Origin: Bog-756 sp963725275
Lineage (GTDB): Bacteria; Actinomycetota; Acidimicrobiia; Acidimicrobiales; RAAP-2
Direction of reading: 5' to 3'
Assembly: GCA_963725275.1 (NCBI GenBank)
Contig: CAVRXS010000006.1
Location: 62,001-126,000 of the forward strand
Length of the DNA stretch: 64,000 bases
Part shown: positions 42,987 to 52,608 of the stretch, in pieces
Layout of the letters: every line of letters starts with the position of its first letter
Numbering within the stretch: the stretch's first letter is position 1
The notes under the pieces: generated by a model
Seen by the model: the letters and a program-made list of their open reading frames with translations, nothing else
What the model was told of the DNA's origin: nothing
The model's database searches: none
Position numbers and translations under genes: made by a program

Positions 42987-43533
42987 AACGCGCTCCTTCG
43001 CCTGGCGAAGCGACGTCGATCGAGGCTACCTCTCACTTCCACGACTGATGAGATCCGACCAAAGGCAACCCGAGGTCCTTCCACTCTCGCCACAGGGGTC
43101 GGCAAGCTCATTGCGGTCATCGGTCGATCCGGGGCTCAATGGCCGTGCCGGGCGGCATCTCCACTGCATCGAGGTCGGAACCGCGCCAACCAACTGATAG
43201 CGAAGTTGCGGATTCATTGGTTCTCACGCCCCAGCACCTCACCTGTGGCCCTGAAGAGGTAACGGCACATCCGCCACCCGGCTTGAGCGATCACCCGACA
43301 GGCGCGCAAGCCAGGCACAGGCGCCAATTCTCCGGAAGTACGCCGGCACAGAGGGACACCCGGGCGCCGCCCGTGGGAGGCCCGCTGAGGACGGCGGCTG
43401 GAATGCTGCTTCCTCAGACGAGTCGGACGGGGGTCCCGACCGGATCAGTCACTACACTGCGAGAGATAGTCGACGATATGGGCACCCACGTGGACCGACG
43501 CCTGGACGCACCTCGCTGCGGTGGCGAGAGCGG
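42987..43533. other. Divergent intergenic region between the lasso operon and the nucleotidyltransferase gene
   Basis: About 550 bp with no supportable gene. It must hold the promoter of the lasso operon (leftward) and probably that of the nucleotidyltransferase gene (rightward). I found no long perfect palindrome and no canonical -35/-10 pair that I would defend. Given two DNA-binding LuxR proteins encoded immediately beside it, it is the best place to look for their operators. Confidence 0.4.
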
Positions 43534-44673
43534 GTGAACCTCGACCGACGCCCGGAACTCCGGCGACCCGATCTCCGCCTCCCGGACATGGGTCCGCTCA
43601 CGCGCGCGGTGCTGTTCTACGACTTCGCCCCGGTTGCGCTCAAGGCGAGCGCCTCCGACTGGGAGGTGGAGGCATCCCGGATCGTCGAGCAGCGCCTCGC
43701 TGCCGTGGCCCAGAGAATGATCCACGATCTGGGGCTCCGTCCCCCTGGACCGGTCGTCAGCAAGCTCCAGGGTGCGGTCTTCGATTGGACCCAGTCCACC
43801 TGCCTGGTGGGCACCAGGGCCGCAGTGGACGTCGACATCCTTCGTGCGCACCAACTCGAATTCGTGGTCACCAAGGGCCCGGGGATCGCATGCCACGCCA
43901 GACGACGTGCGGAGCGCCCCTACTCCGACATCGACATCTTTGTCCCCGAGGCGAGCTTCTTCCAAGTTCAGGAGCTCCTCCGACGATCCGGGTACGGCGA
44001 AGAGGACAAGAACCTGGTCCCGTGGCCGCGCCTCGGCAATGTCTGCCGGGAGGCAGTCAACCTACGGACACCGGCCGGCGGATCGATCGACGTCCACCAC
44101 CGGATCCCGCCATGGTTCTGGGGGTCGGGCGTGACTTTCCCCGACGTGCTCGCCCGTAGCCAGCTCCAATCGGTGCCGGGCGGCGGTTCGCTCCGCTGCG
44201 CATCCGCGGCGGACAACCTGCTGATCTCGGCGCTCCACATCGTCAGCGACAAGAATCGCCCGGGTGCGACGCTGATGGCGTGGCGGGACTTCCTGCTGCT
44301 CGCCCATGCGACCGACCCCGACGATGTCCTCCTGAGAGCGCAGGAGACAGGGTTGTGCGGTTGGGTGAAGTGGGTGATGCATGCCCTGCCGTCCGAAGCG
44401 CTCCCCGCCCCGCTGGCCGACGCCTTTGCCGATCAGGACCCAGGGATCCCAGGCATCGGTCGGTTGAGCGTGGTCATGTCAACCGGGATCGTCTCCCGCC
44501 GGTCTGTGCTGAGTCAGGCGTTCCGTCTGCCGACGGCCAATGCTCTCAAGTACCTCGGTGGCCTGATTTGGCCCTCGAGCGCCTTCCTCCACTCGAAAGT
44601 CGGGGATGTTGCGCACCCACGGATGAACTGGTGGCGAAACGTGCTGAGCGGACGAGCCGACCTGTCCCCCTGA
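43534..44673 (+). CDS. Nucleotidyltransferase-family protein (PF14907-like)
   Basis: 379 residues from GTG 43534. After an N-terminal helical region comes FVVTKGPGIACHARRRAERP then YSDIDIFVPEASFFQVQELL, where KG...R.YSDIDI is the metal-binding nucleotidyltransferase motif. GSIDVHHRIPPWFWG supplies the third acidic residue and adjacent histidines. AADNLLISALHIVSDK and YLGGLIWPSSAFLHSK follow. Such proteins occur both in lasso clusters that encode HPr-like kinases (paeninodin type) and in exopolysaccharide clusters; here it lies between the two. A role in extending or capping phosphate on the peptide is a hypothesis. Confidence 0.78.
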   Translation: MNLDRRPELRRPDLRLPDMGPLTRAVLFYDFAPVALKASASDWEVEASRIVEQRLAAVAQRMIHDLGLRPPGPVVSKLQGAVFDWTQSTCLVGTRAAVDVDILRAHQLEFVVTKGPGIACHARRRAERPYSDIDIFVPEASFFQVQELLRRSGYGEEDKNLVPWPRLGNVCREAVNLRTPAGGSIDVHHRIPPWFWGSGVTFPDVLARSQLQSVPGGGSLRCASAADNLLISALHIVSDKNRPGATLMAWRDFLLLAHATDPDDVLLRAQETGLCGWVKWVMHALPSEALPAPLADAFADQDPGIPGIGRLSVVMSTGIVSRRSVLSQAFRLPTANALKYLGGLIWPSSAFLHSKVGDVAHPRMNWWRNVLSGRADLSP

Positions 44674-44774
44674 TGTTTCAGTACGCACAGCGGCCCGGTT
44701 CGGGATGAGGTGAGTCCGTCGATCGTGCCTTCGCTGCCACGAAGACTCCGTACAGGTTCCACGGTTGCTTCCAC

Positions 44775-45980
44775 TCAGGTCGGCTCCGATATGGGTCGGG
44801 CCACACGCAGCAGGACGACACCGAGGGCCCGCGCCGTAGATGCGCAGGGGTTCCGGCGGCTCGGCATGGCGAGTATCCCCGAGATGAAGCGATCGAAATC
44901 GTCGGCGTAACGATCCATCGCATAGCCCTCTGCGACCTGCATGGCCGATCGGCTCATGGTGGATCTGAGTGCGGCATCGCCGGCCAAGGTCCTCATCGCG
45001 AAGGCTAGAGCGTCCGGATCGAACGGCGGCACGACGAATCCGGTTTCACCGTTCCGTATCCGCGATCGGATGTCCCCCGCGTTCTCGGTGGAGATGACCG
45101 GCAACCCCGCGGCCATCGCCTCCTCCACCACCAGACCGTTCGGATCCCCCAGAGTCGGGAACACGAAGGCGTCGGCGAGCCCGTACCAGGGGGGCAGCAT
45201 CGTCGGCTGGACGAAGCCCGCGAAGTGCACCTTTGCCAGCCCGCCCGCCATCGCCCTGATCTCGACCTCGTCAGGCCCGTCTCCCAGTATCAGGAGCGAT
45301 GCATCACAACCTTCGGACTCCAGGCGGCGGAACCCTCGGAGCAGGTACTCGAGCCCCTTGCTGTGGTCGAGGCGCCCCACATAGATGAAGACGCACCCCT
45401 GCAGCCCGAGCTCCCGCCTGCGCTGCTCCCGCTCGGTTTCCGGAAGATGGCGGGCCTTCGCGTACAGATCCAGGTTGATCGACTGAGTGACCCTCCAGGT
45501 ACGGTCTGCAGGCAGTCCGTAGTGGCTGGCCATCGCCGCAGCATCGCTCCCCGAGACCTTCGCTCCGTCGATGGCCCGGTAAAGGAAATGGTTGGCCAAC
45601 TCGGATCGGACCGTCTTCTTCACCCAGGTCTCGAAGACCGGCAGCGTCCGTGAGGCGACTCGCCGACTGATCACCCGACCGACCAATGCGGCCGCGACTC
45701 CTGCCACGCGGTCCATAGGCGTGATCAACACGTCGGGACGCCGACTCCGGAGCTCGCTGTCGGGGAAGGGAAGGACCATCGAACCGATCCGGGCCTTCGG
45801 CAGATAGCTGGCCGGGAACTCCCACTGCCCGGGATCAACGTCCCAACTCCGGTCAGAGTCCCGCTCTTTGTCGAACCAGGCCTCGAGCTGCACGTTCCCA
45901 TTGGCGGCGACTGCGTTGAACCGCTCCACCACATAGGGACTCGGCTGGCTGTTCCAGTAGATGACCCACGGATGGGTCAT
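44775..45980 (-). CDS. Glycosyltransferase family 4
   Basis: 401 residues from ATG 45980, overlapping the upstream GT4 stop (ATGA). The N-terminal Rossmann half contains WVIYWNSQPSPYVVERFNAV. The C-terminal GT-B half has FIYVGRLDHSKGLEYLLRGF, LLILGDGPDEVEIRAM, VHFAGFVQPTMLPPWYGLAD and the donor-binding DPNGLVVEEAMAAGLPVIST (E-x7-E-like). It transfers a nucleotide-activated sugar during glycan assembly. Donor and acceptor are unknown. Its start codon lies inside a strong hairpin (45960-45981). Confidence 0.88.
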   Translation of the reverse strand: MTHPWVIYWNSQPSPYVVERFNAVAANGNVQLEAWFDKERDSDRSWDVDPGQWEFPASYLPKARIGSMVLPFPDSELRSRRPDVLITPMDRVAGVAAALVGRVISRRVASRTLPVFETWVKKTVRSELANHFLYRAIDGAKVSGSDAAAMASHYGLPADRTWRVTQSINLDLYAKARHLPETEREQRRRELGLQGCVFIYVGRLDHSKGLEYLLRGFRRLESEGCDASLLILGDGPDEVEIRAMAGGLAKVHFAGFVQPTMLPPWYGLADAFVFPTLGDPNGLVVEEAMAAGLPVISTENAGDIRSRIRNGETGFVVPPFDPDALAFAMRTLAGDAALRSTMSRSAMQVAEGYAMDRYADDFDRFISGILAMPSRRNPCASTARALGVVLLRVARPISEPT

Positions 45981-45981
45981 C
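45960..45981 (-). promoter_or_regulatory. Stem-loop covering the stop/start junction of two GT4 genes
   Basis: GATGACCCA (45960-45968) and TGGGTCATC (45973-45981) pair perfectly with a 4-nt loop. In the mRNA the hairpin contains the overlapping ATGA, that is the stop of the upstream GT4 gene and the start of the downstream one. A ribosome finishing the first gene would melt it, so it may enforce translational coupling. Confidence 0.5.
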
Positions 45982-47266
45982 GGAATCCCTCACACGGCAC
46001 GCTGCCCCCACGGACCTCGAGACCGCGTTCGTAGACATCTCCCACCATCTCATAGACCATCGCACTCGTATAGAGGCCGGCACGCACCCTCCCCGCGTCG
46101 CCCAACTCACGGGCCAGTAGGGGATTCTCGAGCAACCGTCGGATGGCATCGGCGAGTTCGGCGGGGTCCTGGGGCTCCACGATCAGGCCGCTGACACCGT
46201 CGTCTACGAGGTCGGGGAGACCTCCGACCCGGGTCACCACCACCGGGGTACCGGTGGCCATGCACTCGAGGGCCACCTGGCCGAACGGTTCAGCCCATGC
46301 CGATGGAACGATGCCCACGGCGGCATTGGCCCATCCGGACATGACCGCGTCGTGGGGAATATCGCTGGCCAGGGACACACCGGGCTGGCCGACATCGAAA
46401 TCCTGACCGGGCACTGCCGTCCCGGCGATCGTCAACGGAACCCGGGTCCCGTCCTGCCACAACCTCCGGTGGGCCGCCAACAGGGTGTCGATTCCTTTGT
46501 GGACGCCGAGAGCGCCCGCGTACATCAGGTAAGGGCCTTCCGCAGGGGTGAACGCCGGGCGTAGTGAGCTCGTGGCGAAGTTCAGAACTGCATCGGGGGC
46601 AAAGCACGGGATGACCGTCATCTCTCGACTGTCCTTGGGTCGGATCGCCGAGCCGCGTCGGGCCACGGCCGCCGAGATTGCTATCCATGCATCCACCCGT
46701 GCATGGCGGTAACTCGCCAGATGCAGGCCCAGAGCCAACGGGACCCCTTTGGGTCCATAGGTGCTGCTGGCACACCTGACGCACTTGCCCCACCCCGGAC
46801 CTGCACACATCTTGCCGTCCGGGAACAGCGTCTTGATGGCACAGACGCACCCGTAGTCATGGGCTGTCGCCACGACAACTGCACCGACGCGACGCGCCGG
46901 TCCGAGGGCGCTATAGAGGATCCATCCGTGGACATGGACCACATCGGGAGGGTCAGATTCGATCACCTTCGACAGTGCCCGTTCGAAGAAGGGGTCCGGC
47001 ACCGGGGGGAAGAACACCCGCTGGTTGCTCTTGAACGCCCCCGGAAGTCGGCGGAGCAGGAGCGGGAGGCGGACGACCGTGACACCGTTTTCGACCGAAT
47101 GGGCGGGCTCACCTGCCAATTCGGTCGTCACCACGGTGACCGAGTGGCCGGCCTCGGCTTGAACCGTGGCCAGGGACTGCACGAACCATTCCAGTCCGCC
47201 CACTGTGGGGGGGTAGTTGTCGGTGAGGTGGAGGATCTTCACTTGGCGGCGCAGGGATTGGCTCAT
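45977..47266 (-). CDS. Glycosyltransferase family 4 with cysteine-rich insert
   Basis: About 429 residues from ATG 47266 (SQSLRRQVKILHLTDNYPPT, VGGLEWFVQSLATV). The frame extends upstream, but homology starts here. DVVHVHGWILYSALGPARRV is followed by an insert with four cysteines (HDYGCVCAIKTLFPDGKMCA, then GWGKCVRCASSTYG), common in GT4 enzymes of this type and possibly metal-binding. The C-terminal half has YLMYAGALGVHKGIDTLLAA and PSAWAEPFGQVALECMATGT. It functions in surface-glycan assembly. Donor and acceptor are unknown. Confidence 0.87.
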   Translation of the reverse strand: MSQSLRRQVKILHLTDNYPPTVGGLEWFVQSLATVQAEAGHSVTVVTTELAGEPAHSVENGVTVVRLPLLLRRLPGAFKSNQRVFFPPVPDPFFERALSKVIESDPPDVVHVHGWILYSALGPARRVGAVVVATAHDYGCVCAIKTLFPDGKMCAGPGWGKCVRCASSTYGPKGVPLALGLHLASYRHARVDAWIAISAAVARRGSAIRPKDSREMTVIPCFAPDAVLNFATSSLRPAFTPAEGPYLMYAGALGVHKGIDTLLAAHRRLWQDGTRVPLTIAGTAVPGQDFDVGQPGVSLASDIPHDAVMSGWANAAVGIVPSAWAEPFGQVALECMATGTPVVVTRVGGLPDLVDDGVSGLIVEPQDPAELADAIRRLLENPLLARELGDAGRVRAGLYTSAMVYEMVGDVYERGLEVRGGSVPCEGFR

Positions 47267-47481
47267 GTCCCGTTCGTCGACCTCACGGGCCGGTCCGGCA
47301 ATGGCATTGGATCGCCACCAGTATGCACGGTACAGACCGGCTCGCATTCGTGTGCCGACGGTTTCTACGGCACGGTGCCCACATGCCAAAGGGGCGGTCG
47401 CATGTACGGGCCGATGCTCAACTGCACATTTCCCCCTCCGCCCATCGCTGGCTTGAGGTCACACCGCTACGCTTGCAATCA

Positions 47482-48630
47482 GTGCGCCCTTGGAGATCCA
47501 CCGGTCGAATCCTCGTCTTCGTCATGCCGCTGGACTCCAATCCGTATCAGGAGTCGCTGTACGGGCCGATGAGGGCCACACATCCAAACACGGTGGAAGT
47601 CGTCTACTGGAGGCGTCGCCCATGGGTCGGGATCATCCAGTTCTTCCCCCTTGCGGCGTGGTGTGCATTGAAGGGAGCGCGGATAGCCCATGTCCACTGG
47701 CTGGCATGGGACCTTCGGCTACGGGTGCCCAGGAGGGCAAAGATCTCCGGAGTGCTCTGTCGGCTGGCCATCTGGTGGCTACAGGTCCTCGCCCTCCGGA
47801 TCATCTGGACTGTCCACAACGTCGTTCCCCACGAACCACAGACGGACAACGACATCGACATCATGCGATCGCTTGCTCGTGCGTCCGCGGCGATGATCGT
47901 GCACTCCGAAGCGGTGAAGAAGGCGCTGGAAAAGAACGGTATTCCGACAGTCAAGGCGATCGTGATACCCCAGGGCAGTTACATCGATATGTACGGCTCA
48001 CCACCGTCCGTTGGGGAGGCACGACGAGCCCTCGGGCTTCCTCCGACCGGACGGGTCGTGCTCTCCTTCGGTCTCATTCGCCCGTACAAGGGCATTCCCG
48101 AGCTCCTGGCCGATTGGTCAGACGCCCACTACGAGGGAGCCCTGGTCATCGCCGGGTCCTGCCCGGATCCCGTCCTCCACGCGGAAATCGAGGGCAAAGC
48201 CCGGGACCAGCCGTCTGTGTCGCTGCATCTGGATTTCGTGCCGGATGCGGAGGTACCGTGGTTCTTCGCCGCGAGCGACTGCGTCTGCCTGCCCTTCCGG
48301 AGTTCGACGACGAGTAGTTCCGCCCTGCTTGCACTGTCGTTTGCCAAGCCGGTGGTTGCCCCCAGACTGGGTGCGCTCGAGGACCTGCCCGCGGACGTGG
48401 GGTACTTCTACGATCACAGCGACGAATCGGGCCTCCATGGCGCACTGAAGCGGTTCTTCGCCGAGGGAGAGCTGGCACTTCGACACCGCTCGGAGGCCGG
48501 CCTGGCCCATGCGAGGACGCTCGCCTGGCCTGCGATCGCCGAGCAGACCCTCACCCTCTACCGAACGGTGATCGCAGCCTCCCCGCCAGACCCCTCCGGA
48601 TCACCGGCACCGACAAGCCGAGGTCGCTAG
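47482..48630 (+). CDS. GT-B glycosyltransferase (GT4-like)
   Basis: 382 residues from GTG 47482 (RPWRSTGRILVFVMPLDSNP). In-frame starts further upstream exist, but the sequence before this point lacks family similarity. ARIAHVHWLAWDLRLRVPRR, LRIIWTVHNVVPHEP, SAAMIVHSEAVKKALEKNGI, VVLSFGLIRPYKGIPELLAD and WFFAASDCVCLPFRSSTTSS follow the GT-B pattern. The PFRSSTTSSSALLALSF donor loop replaces the usual E-x7-E. This resembles beta-mannosyl or GumK-like transferases. It is divergent from the GT4 gene at 47266. Confidence 0.82.
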   Translation: MRPWRSTGRILVFVMPLDSNPYQESLYGPMRATHPNTVEVVYWRRRPWVGIIQFFPLAAWCALKGARIAHVHWLAWDLRLRVPRRAKISGVLCRLAIWWLQVLALRIIWTVHNVVPHEPQTDNDIDIMRSLARASAAMIVHSEAVKKALEKNGIPTVKAIVIPQGSYIDMYGSPPSVGEARRALGLPPTGRVVLSFGLIRPYKGIPELLADWSDAHYEGALVIAGSCPDPVLHAEIEGKARDQPSVSLHLDFVPDAEVPWFFAASDCVCLPFRSSTTSSSALLALSFAKPVVAPRLGALEDLPADVGYFYDHSDESGLHGALKRFFAEGELALRHRSEAGLAHARTLAWPAIAEQTLTLYRTVIAASPPDPSGSPAPTSRGR

Positions 48631-48821
48631 CCAGTTCCCGCGACGCCGGGGCGGCCCGCGCGCTGCGCTGTACCAAGACGGCTGCCGAAGGCTCCGATCG
48701 CCCCAGGGATCCGACCACATCGTCAGGTCGCCGCCGTTTGGAGCCGATAGAGACTCATGAGCCGCCGTCGGCCCACGACCACCGGGTCTGAAGCCTCGGT
48801 GACCCCCTTCGGGGCCGCCTG

Positions 48822-50297
48822 ATGTCGCGGGTCGAGCGCACCCAGGGTCGGGGCAGGATCGTCCTGAGCGCGTCGAGTCAGACGCTCGGAAATCTGGTCG
48901 TCGCCCTCATCGCCGTCGGCATACTCAGGATCACCACTCATCGGCTGGGACCGGCGAACTACGGGCTCTTCGCGCTTGTCATCACCTATGTCACCCTGTT
49001 CTCCCTCCTCGCGGATCTGGGGATCACCGCGATGACGACCCGAGAGTTGGCGAGAGAAGGAGCCGATCGGGCCTCGATCGTCAGCATCGCCATGTCGTCG
49101 CGCGTCGTCCTGTCGATCTTGGCGATACCGGTCATCATCGGATCAGCCGATCTTCTCTATCCCCACCAGGACACCCTGTTCCGCTGGTCCATCGCGGTGA
49201 TGTCGTCGGACGTCCTGTTCTCCACGCTTCAAGCGATCGCGGCGACCGTCTTCACAGCGCGAGTGCGGGGCGACATCGTCGCTGCATTCAACCTGACCAA
49301 CCGGATCCTCTACCTGGTGGGCGTGGTCGCCGTCGCCGCCCTTCACGGCTCCTACTTCGGATATGTCTGCGCATATGTCGGCGCCGACCTGGTCATCGCG
49401 GTCGTATTCTGCGTCGCAGCACGACGATCGGTGGTATTCGGATGGAGGGGCGATCTCTCGGCCTGGTGGCGAACGTTGGCCTCAGCTCTCCCATTGGGAG
49501 CCATTCAACTCATCGGAAACGTCTACTCATGGATCGACAGCATCCTGTTGTCCGTCCTCCGGTCGAGCACCGACCTCGGGTACTACAGCGTCGCATTCAA
49601 CGTCGTGAACGTGCTCGGCTCCGTGCCGAGCTTTCTCATGACCGCGCTCGTCCCTTCCCTGGTGAATGCCGACGGCGACGAGCGGGCTCGCCTGGTGAAT
49701 CGTGCCGTCTACGTGCTCTTCTGCCTGGCTGCACCGTTGGCCGTCGGCGGCATCGTGCTCAGGACAGACATCATCCTGGTCCTGGCAGGACGGCGCTTCC
49801 TTGCGGCGAGCACGCCGTTGGCCGTACTCGCCGTCACGCTTCCGGTTTCCTTCCTCCAGACGGCATTCGGCTATACCAGCGTGGCCATCGACCGCTACCG
49901 GCCGCTTCTCGCTGTCGGGCTCGGGACGCTGGCGCTGAACGTGGCGGCCAACCTCGTCCTCATTCCCCGATTCGGGCCGACCGGAGCGGCGTCCGCCCTC
50001 TTGGGAAGCGAGATCGTCTCCCTGGTGTCCACCTTCTTCGTATTCCGGCGAATGTCCGGGATCCGGATCATATGGACCGCGCTCTGGCGCCCCTCCCTCG
50101 CGGCATTGGTGGCCCTGGGGCTCGTCGGAGTCCGCGGTCCGGTCTGGTCGCACCTGAACCATTTGCTGGCGCTGTTGGTCGGCGCTTCATTTGTTGGTCT
50201 GGTGTACCTCCTGTGCCTCTCGGTGTTGGGCGGTATGCCAGACGAGATCCCGCGACCACATCTCCTCGGGAAACGCCACCATCCAAAGGACGGCTGA
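48822..50297 (+). CDS. Wzx-like polysaccharide flippase (MATE/MOP superfamily)
   Basis: 491 residues from ATG 48822. Twelve to fourteen membrane helices span the whole protein. The N-terminal ASSQTLGNLVVALIAVGILR and LGPANYGLFALVITYVTLFS are typical of O-antigen/teichoic acid flippases. SWIDSILLSVLRSSTDLGYY marks the seventh helix and FGPTGAASALLGSEIVSLVS the C-terminal half. It moves lipid-linked glycan units across the membrane. A GT2 gene follows after 12 bp, so they form an operon. Confidence 0.9.
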   Translation: MSRVERTQGRGRIVLSASSQTLGNLVVALIAVGILRITTHRLGPANYGLFALVITYVTLFSLLADLGITAMTTRELAREGADRASIVSIAMSSRVVLSILAIPVIIGSADLLYPHQDTLFRWSIAVMSSDVLFSTLQAIAATVFTARVRGDIVAAFNLTNRILYLVGVVAVAALHGSYFGYVCAYVGADLVIAVVFCVAARRSVVFGWRGDLSAWWRTLASALPLGAIQLIGNVYSWIDSILLSVLRSSTDLGYYSVAFNVVNVLGSVPSFLMTALVPSLVNADGDERARLVNRAVYVLFCLAAPLAVGGIVLRTDIILVLAGRRFLAASTPLAVLAVTLPVSFLQTAFGYTSVAIDRYRPLLAVGLGTLALNVAANLVLIPRFGPTGAASALLGSEIVSLVSTFFVFRRMSGIRIIWTALWRPSLAALVALGLVGVRGPVWSHLNHLLALLVGASFVGLVYLLCLSVLGGMPDEIPRPHLLGKRHHPKDG

Positions 50298-50309
50298 GGT
50301 GAAGCGATC

Positions 50310-51332
50310 GTGAGCACCGAGCCCGACACAACGGCACAGGAGACGTCGGAGCAGAGGCTGCGGGCGGTCCTCGACAGATTGACGATCGACGGCAATGACC
50401 GCATCGTGGCGATCATCGTGACCTGGAACAGCAACGACCACGTACATCGCTGTCTCGACTCGATCGCCAAGAGCACCGTGCCCGTCGCCACACTGGTGAT
50501 CGACAACCATTCAACTGACGACACCGCATCCCACGTGGAGGCCCGACAGGATCCGGCTTGCATCGTCGTCCGCTCCGGGAGCAACCTCGGTTATGCGGGT
50601 GGGAACAATCTGGGGCTCTCGCTCACAGCCGGCGCAGGTGCTGGGTTCGTGGTCATCGTCAACCCCGACGCAACCGTCGAACCAGACTGCGTCAGTCGAT
50701 TGGCGGGGTCGCTCCGCTCGGACGACGCTATCGGCTTGGCGTCGCCAGCTATCTGTTATGCATCGACCGACCGTCTCTGGTACGGGGGTTCAGACGTCGA
50801 CCTGACGACCGGAGCTGCCTACCATCTGTGGGAGGGGAGGCAGCTTGCAAGCATGCCGGAGCAGCCTTACGAGACCGGACGCGCGAGCGGTTGCGTACTG
50901 GCATTGGTGCCCGATCGGCTCCGGTCGGTCGGCTTCCTCGACGAGCGGTACTTCCTCTACTACGAAGAGGCAGAATGGTCGCTACGGGTCCGGGAACACG
51001 GACTGCGCATTGTCGTCGTTCCAGCGGCAGTCGCCCGGCATGACATCGGCCACGGGGCCGGTGGAGCGAATCCCACATATCACTACTACATGACGCGGAA
51101 CCGCCTCCTGCTTGCATCGCAGTGCTGTGACCATGGAGCGATCGGAGCTCTGCCCGGATCATTGCGTGACACCCTGATCACCCTGGTCACGCTGACAAGG
51201 ACGCATCGGCCGGCGCTGCTCTCGTGCACATCGGCGATCCTCGGAGGCTACTTCGACTTCGCCCGACGACGGTTCGGGCGTCGGGCGAACGGTCGCGCGC
51301 TGGACCACACCTCGCCTGGCCGTCGGCAATAG
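50310..51332 (+). CDS. Glycosyltransferase family 2 (rhamnosyltransferase-like)
   Basis: 340 residues from GTG 50310. The GT-A domain has DRIVAIIVTWNSNDHVHRCL, LVIDNHSTDDTASHVEARQD, NLGYAGGNNLGLSLTAGAGA, FVVIVNPDATVEPDCVSRLA (DxD-like NPDA) and ERYFLYYEEAEWSLRVREHG (catalytic region). This set, with GYAGGNN and LYYEE, is typical of actinobacterial GT2 rhamnosyl/galactofuranosyl-like enzymes. A short C-terminal hydrophobic region may associate with the membrane. It is paired with the flippase upstream. Confidence 0.88.
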   Translation: MSTEPDTTAQETSEQRLRAVLDRLTIDGNDRIVAIIVTWNSNDHVHRCLDSIAKSTVPVATLVIDNHSTDDTASHVEARQDPACIVVRSGSNLGYAGGNNLGLSLTAGAGAGFVVIVNPDATVEPDCVSRLAGSLRSDDAIGLASPAICYASTDRLWYGGSDVDLTTGAAYHLWEGRQLASMPEQPYETGRASGCVLALVPDRLRSVGFLDERYFLYYEEAEWSLRVREHGLRIVVVPAAVARHDIGHGAGGANPTYHYYMTRNRLLLASQCCDHGAIGALPGSLRDTLITLVTLTRTHRPALLSCTSAILGGYFDFARRRFGRRANGRALDHTSPGRRQ

Positions 51333-51392
51333 TGCGTCGAGTCGTCGTCATGGAGCGAGGACGGGTCCCCCAACCTGAGCAGAAGTGCCGAC

Positions 51393-52608
51393 TCACGCCC
51401 GACGTCCTGAGCCGTCATGCTCCAGCACCAGAGCGTCCATGGCGGCAGAGAAGAGATTCAAGGAGTTGTCCCAGGTGTGCACATCCAGATGGCGCACACC
51501 CCGGAGGCCGATACTCGCGACGATCCCGTCGGCCAGAGACTGTGGATCGTGCGGACGGACCGACACGGCTCCGGAATAATCCCTGGCAGCCTCGGTCAAA
51601 CCCCCGACATCGGTGACCACGACCGGCAGGCCACGTTGCATCGTGAGGTGAAGAGGGCCGCTTGCCGAGGACCGATGGTACGGAAGGGCGACGACGTCCG
51701 CCCGGGCATAGAGTACGGGGATCTCTGCGTCGACGACATAGCGATTGATGAATTCGATATCCCGCGGCGAATGGACTCGAACGGATCTTCCGCTCAGGGA
51801 GATCCCAGCCCTCCCAGGTCTCACCGACGACGAGGAGCCGCCATCTGACCCTCCCGCGGCGAGGAAGGAGCTCGAAGGCATCAATCAGGTCCTCGACGCC
51901 CTTGTAGGGACGGATGGTGCCGAAGAACATCACCGTGATCGTCTCGTCCGAGCCCTGAGAAGGCGCGCCCGTTTCCGCTCTGGCCGGGGACTCGTGCTCT
52001 CCCCCCACCTCGAACGGCCCTACGGGAATCACTGATACTGCGGATGGCTCGAGGCAGAACTTCTCACACAGCCGGTTCCTGTCCCACTCCGAATGGACCA
52101 CGAAATGATCGGCGCCGAGAATGAGACGGCGCAAGCCTGGGCGCACGATGCGTTCGACCAGAGGCAACGACGCCTCACCCGTGTCCTGGTCCTCGTGGAA
52201 CTCCAGGATTACTTTGGCGCCACCGCGTCTGGCCACGGCGAGCAGGTAAAGGAACGCAGGCAACACGGCCCCTGTCCACCATTGGAACACGATGACCTCT
52301 GGCTTCTGCTGCCGCAAGAATCGTCCGGCTCGTGGAAGGCTGGGAATCGCAAACCAGTCAACCCCATCGAACGCCGGGCAGATCTTGGACGCGTGCAGGT
52401 CAGTGATCGGTGTACCGACCCGGTCCCGACCCGGATAGAAACGGCGCGGAACGAGATTCCGCATGAGTACAACCGAAGTCTCGTATCTCTTCGCGAAGGT
52501 GTCGACGAGGAAGTAGGTGTAGTAGCTGACCCCACTCACGAACTGCGTACCCGAGCCCACGATGCAGACACGCAGCGCCGGAGCTTCTTCCGAACGAGCG
52601 GCGGTCAT
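51393..52608 (-). CDS. Glycosyltransferase family 4, split by an apparent frameshift
   Basis: From ATG 52608, RVCIVGSGTQFVSGVSYYTY begins the first Rossmann half. VIVFQWWTGAVLPAFLYLLA and ITVMFFGTIRPYKGVEDLID follow, to LLVVGETWEGWDLPERKIRS. The next frame supplies PRDIEFINRYVVDAEIPVLY, VVALPYHRSSASGPLHLTMQ and GLPVVVTDVGGLTEAARDYS. Skipping one base (for example G in TTC-G-CCG, about 51765-51795) joins them. The missing half would include the donor site, so an uncorrected protein would be inactive. The upstream GT4 gene overlaps its start (ATGA). Confidence 0.83.

Noticed and set aside
1578..52608. Programmed +1 frameshifting as an organism-wide feature
   Set aside because: Same polarity is suggestive, but the affected genes are unrelated, no shared slippery heptamer or downstream structure is evident, and insertion errors explain it more simply.
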